DNA of 61,723 nucleotides from Verrucomicrobiota bacterium (GTDB taxonomy: Bacteria; Verrucomicrobiota; Verrucomicrobiia; Limisphaerales; VHDF01), in assembly GCA_016871495.1 (NCBI GenBank), contig VHDF01000024.1:1-61723 (forward strand). Reading direction: 5' to 3'. The notes beneath the pieces are model-generated. The model had not been told where the DNA came from. It was given only the letters and a program-made list of their open reading frames with translations, and did no database searches. The number at the start of each line of letters is the position of its first letter. Within the stretch, counting starts at the first letter, position 1. A program made the position numbers and the translations under genes. Shown here piece by piece: positions 23,898 through 32,597 of this stretch.

Positions 23898-25276
23898 GCC
23901 GTCGTGAGGACCGACTTCAGGATCGTGAGCAGTTGTTCATCTTGCGCGGGGAAGATGGTGCGGAGATCCAGCCACAAGGCATTTCCAGCCAGGAATCCGA
24001 TGACAGGCGGATCGCTGTGTCGCAGCCGTTGGGAGAGTGTCTGGGCACTGAACGCGGACGGACGCAGCTTCAGCGCGAGTGAAGTGATCCTTGAACGAGG
24101 CATGCTGCCACCGCCGACCTGGCCTGAGCATTCGGAGATCGAAGCTTCGTTGTCGTGGTGTGGCAGCCCGGCGAGCAAGCGTTCGCCGCGCGCCCTCAAG
24201 TCCTCCAGGGACACGTCGAGCATTTCGATGAGCGGGAGGATGGGTGGGGCAGGTTGGGAGGATTTCTCCCTCGCGTACAGATGCAGATCGAGCGTTTCCT
24301 GCAAGGCGGCGAGGACCAGTTTATCGCAGCGAAAAGCACGGTAAAGGGGGTCCTTCTTCATGGCGGCAATGGCGCGGCGCTTGCCGGCCAGGAGTCCCGC
24401 TTGCGGACCTCCAAAAAGCTTGTCGCCGCTGAAGCAGACCACATCCACCCCGGCTGCGATCGATTCGGAGGGGCGGGGTTCATGTTCGCCGAGACCGTGA
24501 TGTTCGGTGCGCATCATGGCGCCGCTCCCGAGATCCTCGACCAACGGAACCTTGCGTTTCTTCGCCAGCGCGCTCAACTCCGTGAGCGTGGGGGACTCCA
24601 CAAAGCCTTCCATGAAGAAATTGCTGCGATGAACTTTGAGGATCAACGCGGTGCGAGACGAGATCGCGCGGCTGAAATCGCCTGCTGTCGTGCGATTGGT
24701 TGTGCCCACGTCCCGCAGTGTGGCCCCCGCGCTCTCCAGGATTTCAGGAATGCGGAAGCCGCCGCCGATTTGGATGGCCTCGCCCCGTGACACCAACACT
24801 TCGCGCCGTTCGCCCTGGATCCAGGGCCGGACCGCAAGGACGAGCGCGGCGGCGCCGTTGTTGACCGCGGTGGCCGCTTCGGCGTCACAGGCGAGGGCAA
24901 GGTGTGTTTCCAAGTAGGAAGCCCGGTTTCCCCGCCCCCCGGTTTCGAGGTCGAGTTCGAGAGTGTTGTAGTGGCGGGCGACCGTGGCAACCCGTTCGGC
25001 GGCGCTTTCGGCCAGAGGGGCTCGTCCGAGGTTCGTGTGAATCAGGATGCCGGTTCCGTTGATGACCGGTCGAAGGCGCCGCGCCCGATGCTGGCGCAAC
25101 GCTTCGCGCACCTGGTTCAGAATGGAGGCCGCATCAGGAATGACCTTTTGACGGCGGCTCTCCGCGAGGATTCCGCGGATGAAGCGAGTGACCACCGCCG
25201 CGGGCAAGTCCTGGCTGCCGAGTTGGCTCTTCAACTTGTCCACGGAGGGCAGATCGCGCAATGGACGGGAATTCAT
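23894..25276 (-). CDS. selA: L-seryl-tRNA(Sec) selenium transferase SelA
   Basis: SelA is the PLP enzyme that converts seryl-tRNA(Sec) to selenocysteinyl-tRNA(Sec) using selenophosphate. The family motifs are intact: RPVINGTGILIHTNLGRAPL, RASYLETHLALA, DVGTTNRTTAGDF, VEDLGSGAM and the PLP lysine in CFSGDKLFGGPQAGLLAGK. The 460-aa length is standard for bacterial SelA. It is the first gene of selA-selB-S9. Its presence with SelB shows that this organism decodes UGA as selenocysteine, which matters for the UGA inside the nearby kinase gene at 28956-28958. Confidence 0.95.
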   Translation of the reverse strand: MNSRPLRDLPSVDKLKSQLGSQDLPAAVVTRFIRGILAESRRQKVIPDAASILNQVREALRQHRARRLRPVINGTGILIHTNLGRAPLAESAAERVATVARHYNTLELDLETGGRGNRASYLETHLALACDAEAATAVNNGAAALVLAVRPWIQGERREVLVSRGEAIQIGGGFRIPEILESAGATLRDVGTTNRTTAGDFSRAISSRTALILKVHRSNFFMEGFVESPTLTELSALAKKRKVPLVEDLGSGAMMRTEHHGLGEHEPRPSESIAAGVDVVCFSGDKLFGGPQAGLLAGKRRAIAAMKKDPLYRAFRCDKLVLAALQETLDLHLYAREKSSQPAPPILPLIEMLDVSLEDLRARGERLLAGLPHHDNEASISECSGQVGGGSMPRSRITSLALKLRPSAFSAQTLSQRLRHSDPPVIGFLAGNALWLDLRTIFPAQDEQLLTILKSVLTTA

Positions 25277-25578
25277 GGGGGCAGGGGCGTGTTGTTGCGG
25301 CGGCTGCGGTGTTCTTCAACTCCGTGGGACCCGGGCAGGATTACGAAACTGGGAGTTTACGGACCATGCACTTGAAAGCTTCGAGGCCTCTGTCAAAGAC
25401 ATCGGACCTCACGTCGAGTGTCGAAGAGACTCGCCCAAAATCCAAACTTGGGCTCTGCTTCCAGGAGATCTTCTGTCACGATGTCGATCGGCCAGCGCGG
25501 TCCATCCGCGTTGGAGGACCTTGAACTCGGAGGGATTGGCTTCAAGGATGGATCGAAGGGATGTTTCTGAAACCTTGA
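25277..25578. other. Gap between selA and the prepilin gene; no gene seen
   Basis: About 300 bases hold no convincing gene. It must carry the selA promoter on the minus strand and the end of the prepilin transcript. I looked for a selC tRNA here because of the position, but found no T-arm consensus (see rejected list). No terminator with a T-run was found. Confidence 0.5.
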
Positions 25579-26319
25579 TTACCACCAGGTGTAATTCGAG
25601 TCCGGAGGCGGTGACTGCTGCCAATTGACGTATTCCTTGGGGAAAATGTAGGCGACGACGTGGCCGTCGCCGAACAGCATGTTGTAAAAGCGTTTGCCCT
25701 TGTAATTGTGCCAGATGCTTTTCTTGTCGTTGACGTCGCGAGAACCATTCCAATGCCAGTCCCCGGCCAGTATCTTGTTCGCGGGGCTGACGGCAAGTTC
25801 GGACCCTTTCAACGAGCGCGACTCCGGGGTTCCCTTGGCTGCGCGGGAATCGCCCGTAACCCGTTTGACCCGGTACCACTGCACACCCCACATCGTCATG
25901 TAGCTGTTGCCCCAGCCGTCCCAGCAAGTCTTGGCTTGCGGCCAGTAGGAATCGCCTTTGTCCGCCGGACAATGAAACGCTTCGGCGGCCGGCACGTAAA
26001 CGTTTAGAGGACGATTCGTTTCGGGTGAGGAACGGATGTCGGCGTAGCGCCAGGGCCAGGGCCCCTGGTTGCCTTGAATCCTTCCGCCGAGTGATGCCCA
26101 GTCGGCATGGACCGGAAAGGTGTCCTCGTGATCGTCGGCATACATCTGAAAGCCGAGTCCGATTTGCCTCACGTTATTGGCGCACTTGGTTTGTTGGGCT
26201 TTGGCTTTGGACCGGCTGAGCGCGGGGAGCAGCATGCCGGCCAGCACGGCAATGATGGCGATCACGACCAGGAGCTCGATCAAGGTGAAGCCCGCGCGCC
26301 TTGTCGGGGGGGAATGCAT
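25579..26319 (-). CDS. Type II secretion/pilin-like prepilin with H-X9-DG-type C-terminus
   Basis: The N-terminus [19 protein letters not shown] is a prepilin leader with cleavage expected between Gly10 and Phe11, Glu at position +5 and a hydrophobic helix continuing through [18 protein letters not shown]. The C-terminal part contains [19 protein letters not shown], the DGHV box of the prepilin-type processing-associated H-X9-DG domain found in large paralogous families in Verrucomicrobia, Planctomycetes and Lentisphaerae. At 246 aa it is typical. Such proteins are thought to be pseudopilins or surface proteins, not main pilins. It stands alone, flanked by a selA gap and a repeat-rich region. 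Confidence 0.88.
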   Translation of the reverse strand: MHSPPTRRAGFTLIELLVVIAIIAVLAGMLLPALSRSKAKAQQTKCANNVRQIGLGFQMYADDHEDTFPVHADWASLGGRIQGNQGPWPWRYADIRSSPETNRPLNVYVPAAEAFHCPADKGDSYWPQAKTCWDGWGNSYMTMWGVQWYRVKRVTGDSRAAKGTPESRSLKGSELAVSPANKILAGDWHWNGSRDVNDKKSIWHNYKGKRFYNMLFGDGHVVAYIFPKEYVNWQQSPPPDSNYTWW

Positions 26320-26498
26320 CTCTGCTGCATACGCTTAGCTACCCCGCGGGTCAAGCGTTCGGGGGCGTAGGCAATTTGTCCGCCGGAGCGCGGCGTTTAC
26401 GTCGCATCCGGGTGTATGTGCATGCGGGCAGGGCGCGTTCGAGGTGGTTGGTTTCGTGCGAGGAGGAACGATTGCACCCATAGCGGGCGGCGTGCCGA

Positions 26499-26566
26499 GA
26501 GGGACTCGGCGGGGCGGGATTGAGCGACGCTGAAGCGCCGTGAACGGCGCGGTCCGGCGGAGGAGC
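26499..26566 (+). repeat. REP-like unit, copy 1 (GAGGGACTCGGCG ... hairpin)
   Basis: The unit starts GAGGGACTCGGCG, continues through GCGGGATTG, and contains a palindrome GAAGCGCCGTGAACGGCGC with arms GCGCCGT/ACGGCGC. It is repeated in direct orientation at 26743-26810. The hairpin core also occurs at 40171-40188 (inverted) and, as a compensated variant, at 40310-40328. Confidence 0.6.
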
Positions 26567-26682
26567 GCGGCTGTATCCGAAGGATCAGCCGCAGCAACGT
26601 TGCCTGGCATAAGCTCGTCGATTGTTCTTCCCGCGTTGAAAGCGCGACCCGCTGCGGCTGGCTTTCAGCACAGCCGCGCTCC
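26562..26682. repeat. 121-bp element with perfect 13-bp terminal inverted repeats and nested inner arms
   Basis: Ends are GGAGCGCGGCTGT (26562-26574) and ACAGCCGCGCTCC (26670-26682), a perfect inverted repeat. A second inner inverted pair AGCCGCAGC (26587-26595) and GCTGCGGCT (26651-26659) is nested inside, so the whole unit can form a long two-stage cruciform. It has no coding capacity. It is consistent with a MITE or a compound REP. Confidence 0.6.
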
Positions 26683-26742
26683 GAATGCGTCCTTCTTGCG
26701 AGCAGGACGAAGGCCACGATTTGGAGCATGACCGCACGGTGG

Positions 26743-26810
26743 GAGGGACTCGGCGCGTGCGGATTGGCGGGGGCGGAAGCGCCGTGAACGGCGCGGTCCG
26801 GGGGCGGAGC
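26743..26810 (+). repeat. REP-like unit, copy 2
   Basis: This is the second direct copy of the unit at 26499-26566, with most differences clustered in the spacer between GACTCGGCG and the GAAGCGCCGTGAACGGCGC hairpin. The hairpin itself is identical in both copies, indicating that the stem is the conserved part. Confidence 0.6.
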
Positions 26811-26921
26811 AAGCTCGATTTCGCCAAGCCAACGGCGGACCCATTTTCCACCGGACGAGAAGCTTCACCCCAAGTCTCTCATCCGCCGATGCTTGTCCAC
26901 CGTTGGCTTGACGAAACCCGT

Positions 26922-29042
26922 TTACTCGACCGTGATGGCCACCAGAAACGGAGCTGCGACTCTCATGGCGCTGACGAAATCGATTGAAGCAATTTCCACC
27001 CCGGGACGCGGGTTTTCGTAGGTTCGCTTCCAAAGGCTGAGACGATGGCTGACGGACATTCCTACGGGCGATTTGCTTTTCCAGGCGCGCGTCGCGTGTT
27101 TCAACCGGTCCGGTTCGGACTTGGTAAACCACCATTCATCGAGATCCTCGCCAATCACCATGGGCAACTCAGCCTGCTGCCCGTCGGCAAAATGCAACAC
27201 GTAACGGCCGACGGATGTGCGTTTCGATTTCTCACCTCCGGCGAATTGCGCCGCGTGCAGCATGTGCAACCGGCGGCAGCCCTGACGAATCGGGATGCCG
27301 GTCACGCTCGGAGGGTAGCTTCGGACATAGTACGAATGGGCGCTGTTCAACTGAATCAATCCGCGCAAATCGAACGTCACGCCTTCGATGGTTTGAGTTC
27401 CCATGGGCAGTTCCGAAAAATCCACGTTGGAAAAGTCATGGCCGCCTCTCTTCAATAATTGGTTGTAGAAAGGTTCGAGATCGATCTGCCTCGCGGTGGC
27501 GGCGTCATCGCGACGGGGAACCGACAGGCGTGGGTCCAATCGTGTCCATTCCGCGGGCAACCTTTCCATGGGCTCGAGGTTCCAGAGTTTTCCATAGCCG
27601 CCCCCGCCGACGATCGCACTTCCGTTCGGCAAGAAAGCGAAGCCGTTGATGTAACGTTCCCCCCATTGGGGGACAAGGGTGGGGGTGACGGGCTCGCCTG
27701 TCTCCGCGTCCCGAACGGAAAGGCCCTCCGATCCCGCCGCGGCGATGAAACGACCGTCAAGACTGTAGCCAGTGCGGGGGTTGCGTCCACCGGAAGGGGT
27801 TGCGTGTAAGAGGGTGCCGCTGGCCACGTCCCATACTCGGACGAAACCGTCCATCCAACCTGTCACCATGCGGGTTCCGTCGGGGCTGAATCCGCTGAAA
27901 CTAACCTCTCCGAAGCGCGGGAACCGATGGAGCAATCGTCCGTCTTCGAGGTCCCACAGAGTGAGGTCGCCGGTTTTCCAACAGGCGGCCATGAGTTTCT
28001 TGCCATCCGGTGAGATGGCTCCATGCCCGCCGGGACCGTCGAGTTGAAGCGGATGGTCCTGCGGCTCCATCTTTTCCGGGTCCCATCGCTTGGCGCTACC
28101 ATCGGCGGCCAGCGTGACCACGAATCTGGCTTTGGGGTGGCTGAGGACAAAATTGACGGGACCGTTGTGAGCGTTGGTCCATGTCCGCAACAGCCGGCCC
28201 TCGGGCACGGACCACACCCGGACGACGCCATGGTCATCGCCCGAAAAAACTCGTTCTCCGTTGGGGGAAAACGCGCCGTAAAGCGTGTTTTCCTCTTGAA
28301 CCAAAGGATGTTCGAGGAAGGGTGTCACTGGTTTGGCGGTGGCGATTTCATAGACGCGCGCCAGGCCGTTGCGTCCCATGGCGAGCACGCGATTGCCCGT
28401 GGGATCGACTTGGATGCGGTAAAGGCCGGCGCGGCTGGACGGATGCAGAGGAAAATCGTCCATCGCCGCTTCGCCCGTTGACGCGTCGTAGATGGCCAGT
28501 TGGCCGTCGCCCCCGCCAATGTCGAGAAGGATGTTGGAGGGCTTGATGTCGCGGTGGATGACGCCGTGTTGATGGGCGTAAGCGACGGCATCGGCGAGGG
28601 TGCGGCCTTCGACGAACTCCATGCTGAAGTAGTGTTGACCTTCGAACTCGCCCACATCGTGAATGGTGACAATGGCAGGGTGGCGCAGCGACGCGGCGGC
28701 GGCGGCTTCACGCTTAAACCGTTCGATGGCGCTTTCGCTGGCGAATTGGCCTAACAGCAGCATTTTGACCGCGACCGTTCGACGCAGGCTGAGTTGCTGG
28801 GCGCGCCAGACCACGCCCATGCCCCCATGGGCGATTTCCTCGATCAATTCGTAATCGCCAAAGATCCTTCCTTTCGATGCAACACTTTGGTCTTCAGGCT
28901 TTTCAGTATTTGTTTTGGATGGATCATCATCTTCCGAAAGCAAGCCAGCGAGGGCTCAACGAGGACAGCGAACGGCCGAGGAGATGCGGTCGAAGGAGGC
29001 ACCGCATTGAGGGCAGATTCCTTTGGACGATGGAGCACTCAT
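26922..29042 (-). pseudogene. WD40-repeat serine/threonine kinase, decayed: in-frame TGA and missing kinase C-lobe
   Basis: Reading from ATG 29042 gives MSAPSSKGICPQCGASFD..., a zinc ribbon whose fourth Cys position (CPR-x) is a TGA at 28956-28958. The frame then stays open for 673 codons from TTG 28943. The kinase N-lobe is present (GGMGVVWRA, VAVK, αC Glu, SMEFVEG), but helices αD/αE are shortened. Right after HRDIKPSNILLD the sequence jumps into WD40-like repeats, so the DFG motif, activation loop, APE and whole C-lobe are absent. About seven propeller repeats and an intact C-terminal domain (ending APFLVAITVE) follow. It cannot be an active kinase. It lies 53 bases after the frameshifted sigma gene, its usual partner. 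Selenocysteine at the TGA is a less likely alternative. Confidence 0.75.
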
Positions 29043-29095
29043 CGGGGAGTGCTACAGGAAAATCGGAGGAAGGTTGCGCGATTCAGGAAAAAAAA

Positions 29096-29834
29096 CTAAA
29101 ATTTTTGCATCAACTGGAGAACCTCTTCATCGACTTGGGACGGATTCTCGACCGTTTGGGCAATTTCGGACCGGAGAATTTCGCGAAATCGCCGGCGCAG
29201 GCGATGGGTGGTGGACTTGATGCCGACGACGATGACGTTCATGGTCCGGGCGATGTCGGTGTAGGGGATGCTGGTCGGGTCGCCCCACAGGTGCGGTTCG
29301 AGCGCGTCGAACAATTCGGTCCGGCCCGAAATCAGGAATTCGGCGCGCAGCCGGTGTAAGACGACTTCGATGGAGGCGGGAAGCCCAGCGCCGTTCGTAG
29401 AGTTTGTCGGGAGGTTCCTCGGAGGCGGGAATTTCGAACAACCTTTCTTCCTCGGACTGTTGTGCTTCGAGGGAGATGATTTCCTTGCCGCCCCCGCGCT
29501 TCGCCGCCTGCCGGAACTCGTGTTCGTTGCGCAGAAAATTCTGCATGGCACCGAGCAGAAACGTGCGAAATCGTCCCCGGGCCGGATCCGCCTGCGCGAT
29601 GCGATTGTTCTCCAGCAACCGTTGGAAGAAGGATTGAGTGAGGTCACGCGCGTCCTCGGGGCTCCGACCGCACCGACGGACGTAGGCGTAGAGGGGGGGG
29701 CAATAGGAAGTGCAAAGACGTTCGAGCGCGGCCATGGCGGTGGAAGAGCCATCCAATCCGACCGAAAGAATCACGCTCCAATGGGTTGTTGAGAAAACCC
29801 CGGGCAATGTGTCCCTGGCCGCAGGGGGTGCCAT
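29096..29834 (-). pseudogene. ECF-type RNA polymerase sigma factor, frameshifted
   Basis: The first frame, from ATG 29834, encodes sigma region 2 features (FSTTHWSVILSVGLDG, YCPPLYAYVRRCGRSPEDAR, DLTQSFFQRLLENN, RGRFRTFLLGAMQNFL) up to LYERRWA at about base 29385. Similarity then continues in another frame: PASIEVVLHRLRAEF, LFDALEPHLWGD, KSTTHRLRRRFREILR and IAQTVENPSQVDEEV to a stop at 29096. A single-base indel around 29380 separates them. Region 4 also looks degraded (MNVIVVGIKSTTHRL where a regular helix-turn-helix is expected). This family of sigma factors is typically paired with the WD40 kinase downstream, which is also broken here. A sequencing error is possible for the frameshift but would not explain the kinase damage. 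Confidence 0.75.
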
Positions 29835-30041
29835 GCCGAGACGATAGCAAGGCCCGGGATTTTGGCCATCCTTAAACGCGGTGGACTCTCACGGATTCAC
29901 GGATCGGCACGAAAGCATGTCTTTGCCCCGATCGAGGCGGTACGCATCCCCGACAACCTGCGGATGACCCCGGCCTCAACGGGGTGGGAATCTTTCGATC
30001 CTTGTCCTGCCCTCGAACCTTCGGCCACACTGCACGGACTT

Positions 30042-31298
30042 ATGTGGAATCTGCTCCGTCGCGTGTCATTGACCCAGTGGATCATGTTTTCCATGGTGGC
30101 CGGCGTCGCGGTGGGATGGCTCTTGCCCGCGGAATCCCAGCATCTCAAGGTGCTTTCCAGCCTCTTCCTCAAGATGATCAAGTGCATTCTGGTGCCCTTG
30201 GTTTTCGCCACCCTGGTCGTGGGGATCGCCGGGCATTGCGATGATCTCAAGACCGTGGGACGGTTGGCGTTTCGCTCGATTTTTTACTTCGAGGTTGTGA
30301 CGACACTGGCCCTGGTGATTGGGTTGGCGGCCGTCAATTTGTCGAAACCCGGAGTAGGGCTGACCTTGCCGGCAGCCGGAAGCGCCGGCGACAAGGTGTC
30401 CGCGACCAAGGTGACGTTGTCAGGAATTCTGGATCATGTCGTTCCGCGCAGTTTCTTCGAAGCCGCGGCGGCCAACGACGTGCTCCAAATCGTCTTTTTC
30501 TCGATTCTTTTCGCCATTGCCCTGGTGCAAGTGCCCAAGGCGGCGCGGGAGCCCATGCTGCGCTTTTGCGAATCGCTCATGGAAGTCATGTTCAAGTTTA
30601 CGGGGCTGGTCATGAAGTTTGCTCCGATCGGCATCGGAGCCGCCATGGCCTACACGGTGGGTCATAGCGGCCTGGGAGTGCTCGCCAATCTCGCGAAGTT
30701 GATCCTGACCCTCTACGTCGCGTTGATTGTTTTTTGCGTGCTGGTGCTTTGGCCCGCGGCGCGGTGGGCGCGTGTGCCCGTCCTGGATTTCTTGAAAGCC
30801 ATCAAGGAGCCCGCTTTGCTCGCGTTTTCAACCACTTCGTCGGACGCGGCCATGCCGGACGCGATGAAGCGAATGACCGAATTCGGCGTGCCCCGGCGGA
30901 TCGTGTCGTTTGTCATGCCCCTGGGTTATTCGTTCAATCTGGACGGCTCGACCCTTTACCTGGCTGTCGCCTCCGTGTTTGTAGCGCAGGCCGCCGGGGT
31001 GGAACTTTCGCTGGGACAGCAATTGACGATGATGTTGATGCTGATGCTGACGAGCAAGGGGATGGCGGGGATTCCTCGCGCCTCCCAGGTCATTCTGGCC
31101 GGCACCCTGGTCAGCTTCGATCTGCCCCTGGAAGGGGTGTTGCTGATCATCGGCGTGGACGAACTCATGGATATGGCCCGCACGACGGTGAATCTGGTTG
31201 GCAATTGTCTGGCCACGGCCGTAGTCGGACGGTGGGAAGGGGAGTATCCCCCCGTTCATTTGTCCAGGAGTGAGCCCGGTGCCGGCGGGGCTTCCTGA
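30042..31298 (+). CDS. Dicarboxylate/amino acid:cation symporter (DAACS family)
   Basis: This 418-aa inner-membrane protein matches GltP/DctA-type transporters that import glutamate, aspartate or C4-dicarboxylates with Na+ or H+. Family motifs are visible: CILVPLVFATLVVGI, the serine-rich re-entrant loop (FSTTSSDAAMPDAM), LPLGYSFNLDGSTLYLAVA (usual NMDGT box) and LTSKGMAGIPRASQVILAGTL. Eight helices and two hairpins fit the length. I chose ATG 30042 (MWNLLRRVSLTQWIM) because the 60 residues upstream in the open frame are not family-like. The overlap region with the EamA gene suggests cotranscription. Substrate choice is not clear; the loop SSDAAMP deviates from SSSATLP. Confidence 0.88.
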   Translation: MWNLLRRVSLTQWIMFSMVAGVAVGWLLPAESQHLKVLSSLFLKMIKCILVPLVFATLVVGIAGHCDDLKTVGRLAFRSIFYFEVVTTLALVIGLAAVNLSKPGVGLTLPAAGSAGDKVSATKVTLSGILDHVVPRSFFEAAAANDVLQIVFFSILFAIALVQVPKAAREPMLRFCESLMEVMFKFTGLVMKFAPIGIGAAMAYTVGHSGLGVLANLAKLILTLYVALIVFCVLVLWPAARWARVPVLDFLKAIKEPALLAFSTTSSDAAMPDAMKRMTEFGVPRRIVSFVMPLGYSFNLDGSTLYLAVASVFVAQAAGVELSLGQQLTMMLMLMLTSKGMAGIPRASQVILAGTLVSFDLPLEGVLLIIGVDELMDMARTTVNLVGNCLATAVVGRWEGEYPPVHLSRSEPGAGGAS

Positions 31299-31311
31299 AC
31301 CTGTTGTTTCC

Positions 31312-32214
31312 ATGACGGAAGCTTTCGTGGCCACCGGGCTCTTCGCGATTTCGATCGTGTGTGCCAGCCGTTCCACGCGCGCTCTGGGTGGAATCAAGGC
31401 GAACGTCATTCGCATTTCCATTTCGACCCTTCTGCTTGGCGTTTGGGCATTTACTCTTGGAGGAGGTTTTGATGGACCGGCCCGATGGCTTTTCTTTGTC
31501 AGCGGTTGTGTCGGTTATGGTGTGGGCGATATGGCGCTTTATCTTGCGCTGCCGACCTTGGGTTCCCGCTTGAGCATGGTCCTTGTGCACTGCCTTGCGG
31601 CGCCTTTTGCCGCGCTGTCGGAGTGGATCTGGCTGGGCACGCGATTGGGCGGAGTTGAGCTCGGCGCGGCGGCGCTGATTTTGGGAGGTGTTGCGGTGGC
31701 GTTGGCGCCGGAGAAGGGCGCCCCGGCCCATGGGAAAGATTTGGTGAACGGGATTATGCTCGGGGTCCTGGCGGCGGTCAGTCAGGGCATCGGCGCCGTG
31801 CTGAGCCGCAAGGCTTTCGCACTGGCCAGAGCCGAAGGCTGGAACATGGACGGCGGGACGGCGGCGTTTCAGCGCATCCTCGGCGGATTTCTAATCACGA
31901 TGGTGGCCACCTGGGTGTTGACCCGGTATCAATCGAATTGGGGCCGGGCTCAATCCCGGGATGAAAAGGGATTGGACCGGGTTTGGCCGTGGGTCTTGGG
32001 CAACTGCCTGGCCGGTCCGATCCTCGGGGTCAGTTTCTTTCAATGGGCATTGAAATCGACGGCGAGCGGCATTGTTCTGCCCATCGTGGCGACGACACCT
32101 ATTCTGGTGATACCCCTCGCGCGATGGCTTGAGGGGGATCGTCCGAGCCGCCGATCTCTCGCCGGAGGGGTCGTGGCGGTGGTGGGGGCCGTCTGGCTGG
32201 CGCTGAGTCGTTAA
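31312..32214 (+). CDS. EamA/DMT family membrane transporter
   Basis: About ten hydrophobic helices in two EamA-like halves are visible, starting with FVATGLFAISIVCASRSTRA and ending with LAGGVVAVVGAVWLALSR. The half-repeat signature is the helix pair around VSGCVGYGVGDMALYLALP and the matching LGNCLAGPILGVSFFQWALK. These proteins export or import small metabolites such as amino acids. I chose ATG 31312; a GTG at 31270 overlaps the symporter end and is the alternative start. No substrate can be assigned. Confidence 0.85.
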   Translation: MTEAFVATGLFAISIVCASRSTRALGGIKANVIRISISTLLLGVWAFTLGGGFDGPARWLFFVSGCVGYGVGDMALYLALPTLGSRLSMVLVHCLAAPFAALSEWIWLGTRLGGVELGAAALILGGVAVALAPEKGAPAHGKDLVNGIMLGVLAAVSQGIGAVLSRKAFALARAEGWNMDGGTAAFQRILGGFLITMVATWVLTRYQSNWGRAQSRDEKGLDRVWPWVLGNCLAGPILGVSFFQWALKSTASGIVLPIVATTPILVIPLARWLEGDRPSRRSLAGGVVAVVGAVWLALSR

Positions 32215-32597
32215 GATCAAGAAACCATGGAGTCTGGATGCCATGAGATCTTGAGTCCAAGGTGTAAAGGACCCGTGCGTACAACCGCCGGATTTGGAAA
32301 ACCGAACGTCCAGGGGTGTGGAAGCGTGGTGGGGCGCCATCCTCCGCACCCGACCCAATGGGTGCCGACGTTTGGGTAAGCCGGTCTTTCAGCCGTGCAT
32401 CCCGATGTTGCCGGTGATGCAGGTAGGGCGCGTCCGTCCCGGCGCGCCGTCGGAGCATGATGTTTTGCATCCCGTGGGCGGCGGGCTGGGACAGGCCCGC
32501 CCTACCAACAACCTCTGGATCCACCAGTTTTTCAGTAGCACGCGAACCAAGGCTTGCCGTGCGTATCCGGTTTTGCCACAATCTTCTTGAAGCCTAG
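32215..32597. other. Non-coding gap with a REP pair
   Basis: The 383-base gap has no supported gene. Its main feature is the inverted REP pair at 32422-32506 (listed separately). The 3' part must carry the promoter of the following DUF1501 gene. Confidence 0.5.
32422..32506. repeat. Inverted REP pair of the GGTAGGGCG family
   Basis: GGTAGGGCGCGTCCGTCCCG at 32422 is followed by its inverted partner, whose complement reads GGTAGGGCGGGCCTGTCCCA, ending at 32506. Each half also folds by itself (e.g. GGCGGGC...GCCCGCC). The same family appears at 43985-44057. The arrangement resembles a BIME, an inverted pair of REP sequences. Confidence 0.6.

Larger units (their letters stand above)
26320..26921. 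other. Repeat-rich non-coding region (602 bases)
   Basis: No gene is supported. The region holds two direct copies of a ~68-base REP-like unit (26499-26566 and 26743-26810) and, between them, a 121-base element with inverted-repeat ends (26562-26682). All open frames here are translations of repeat sequence. The region separates the prepilin from the decayed kinase. Confidence 0.6.

Noticed and set aside
25290-25370. A possible selC tRNA beside selA on the plus strand: GGCGGCTG, CTTCAAC and CCCGGGCAGG occur in the same order as in E. coli tRNA-Sec.
   Set aside because: No acceptor stem pairs across the span, the presumed anticodon stem does not pair, and there is no GGTTCGANNCC T-arm. The resemblance is likely chance in GC-rich sequence.
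28920-28955. A SECIS element directly after the kinase TGA.
   Set aside because: Only a three-base stem (CTT-TCGG-AAG) could be formed by eye; no stable stem with an apical GU was found, so it is not listed as a feature.
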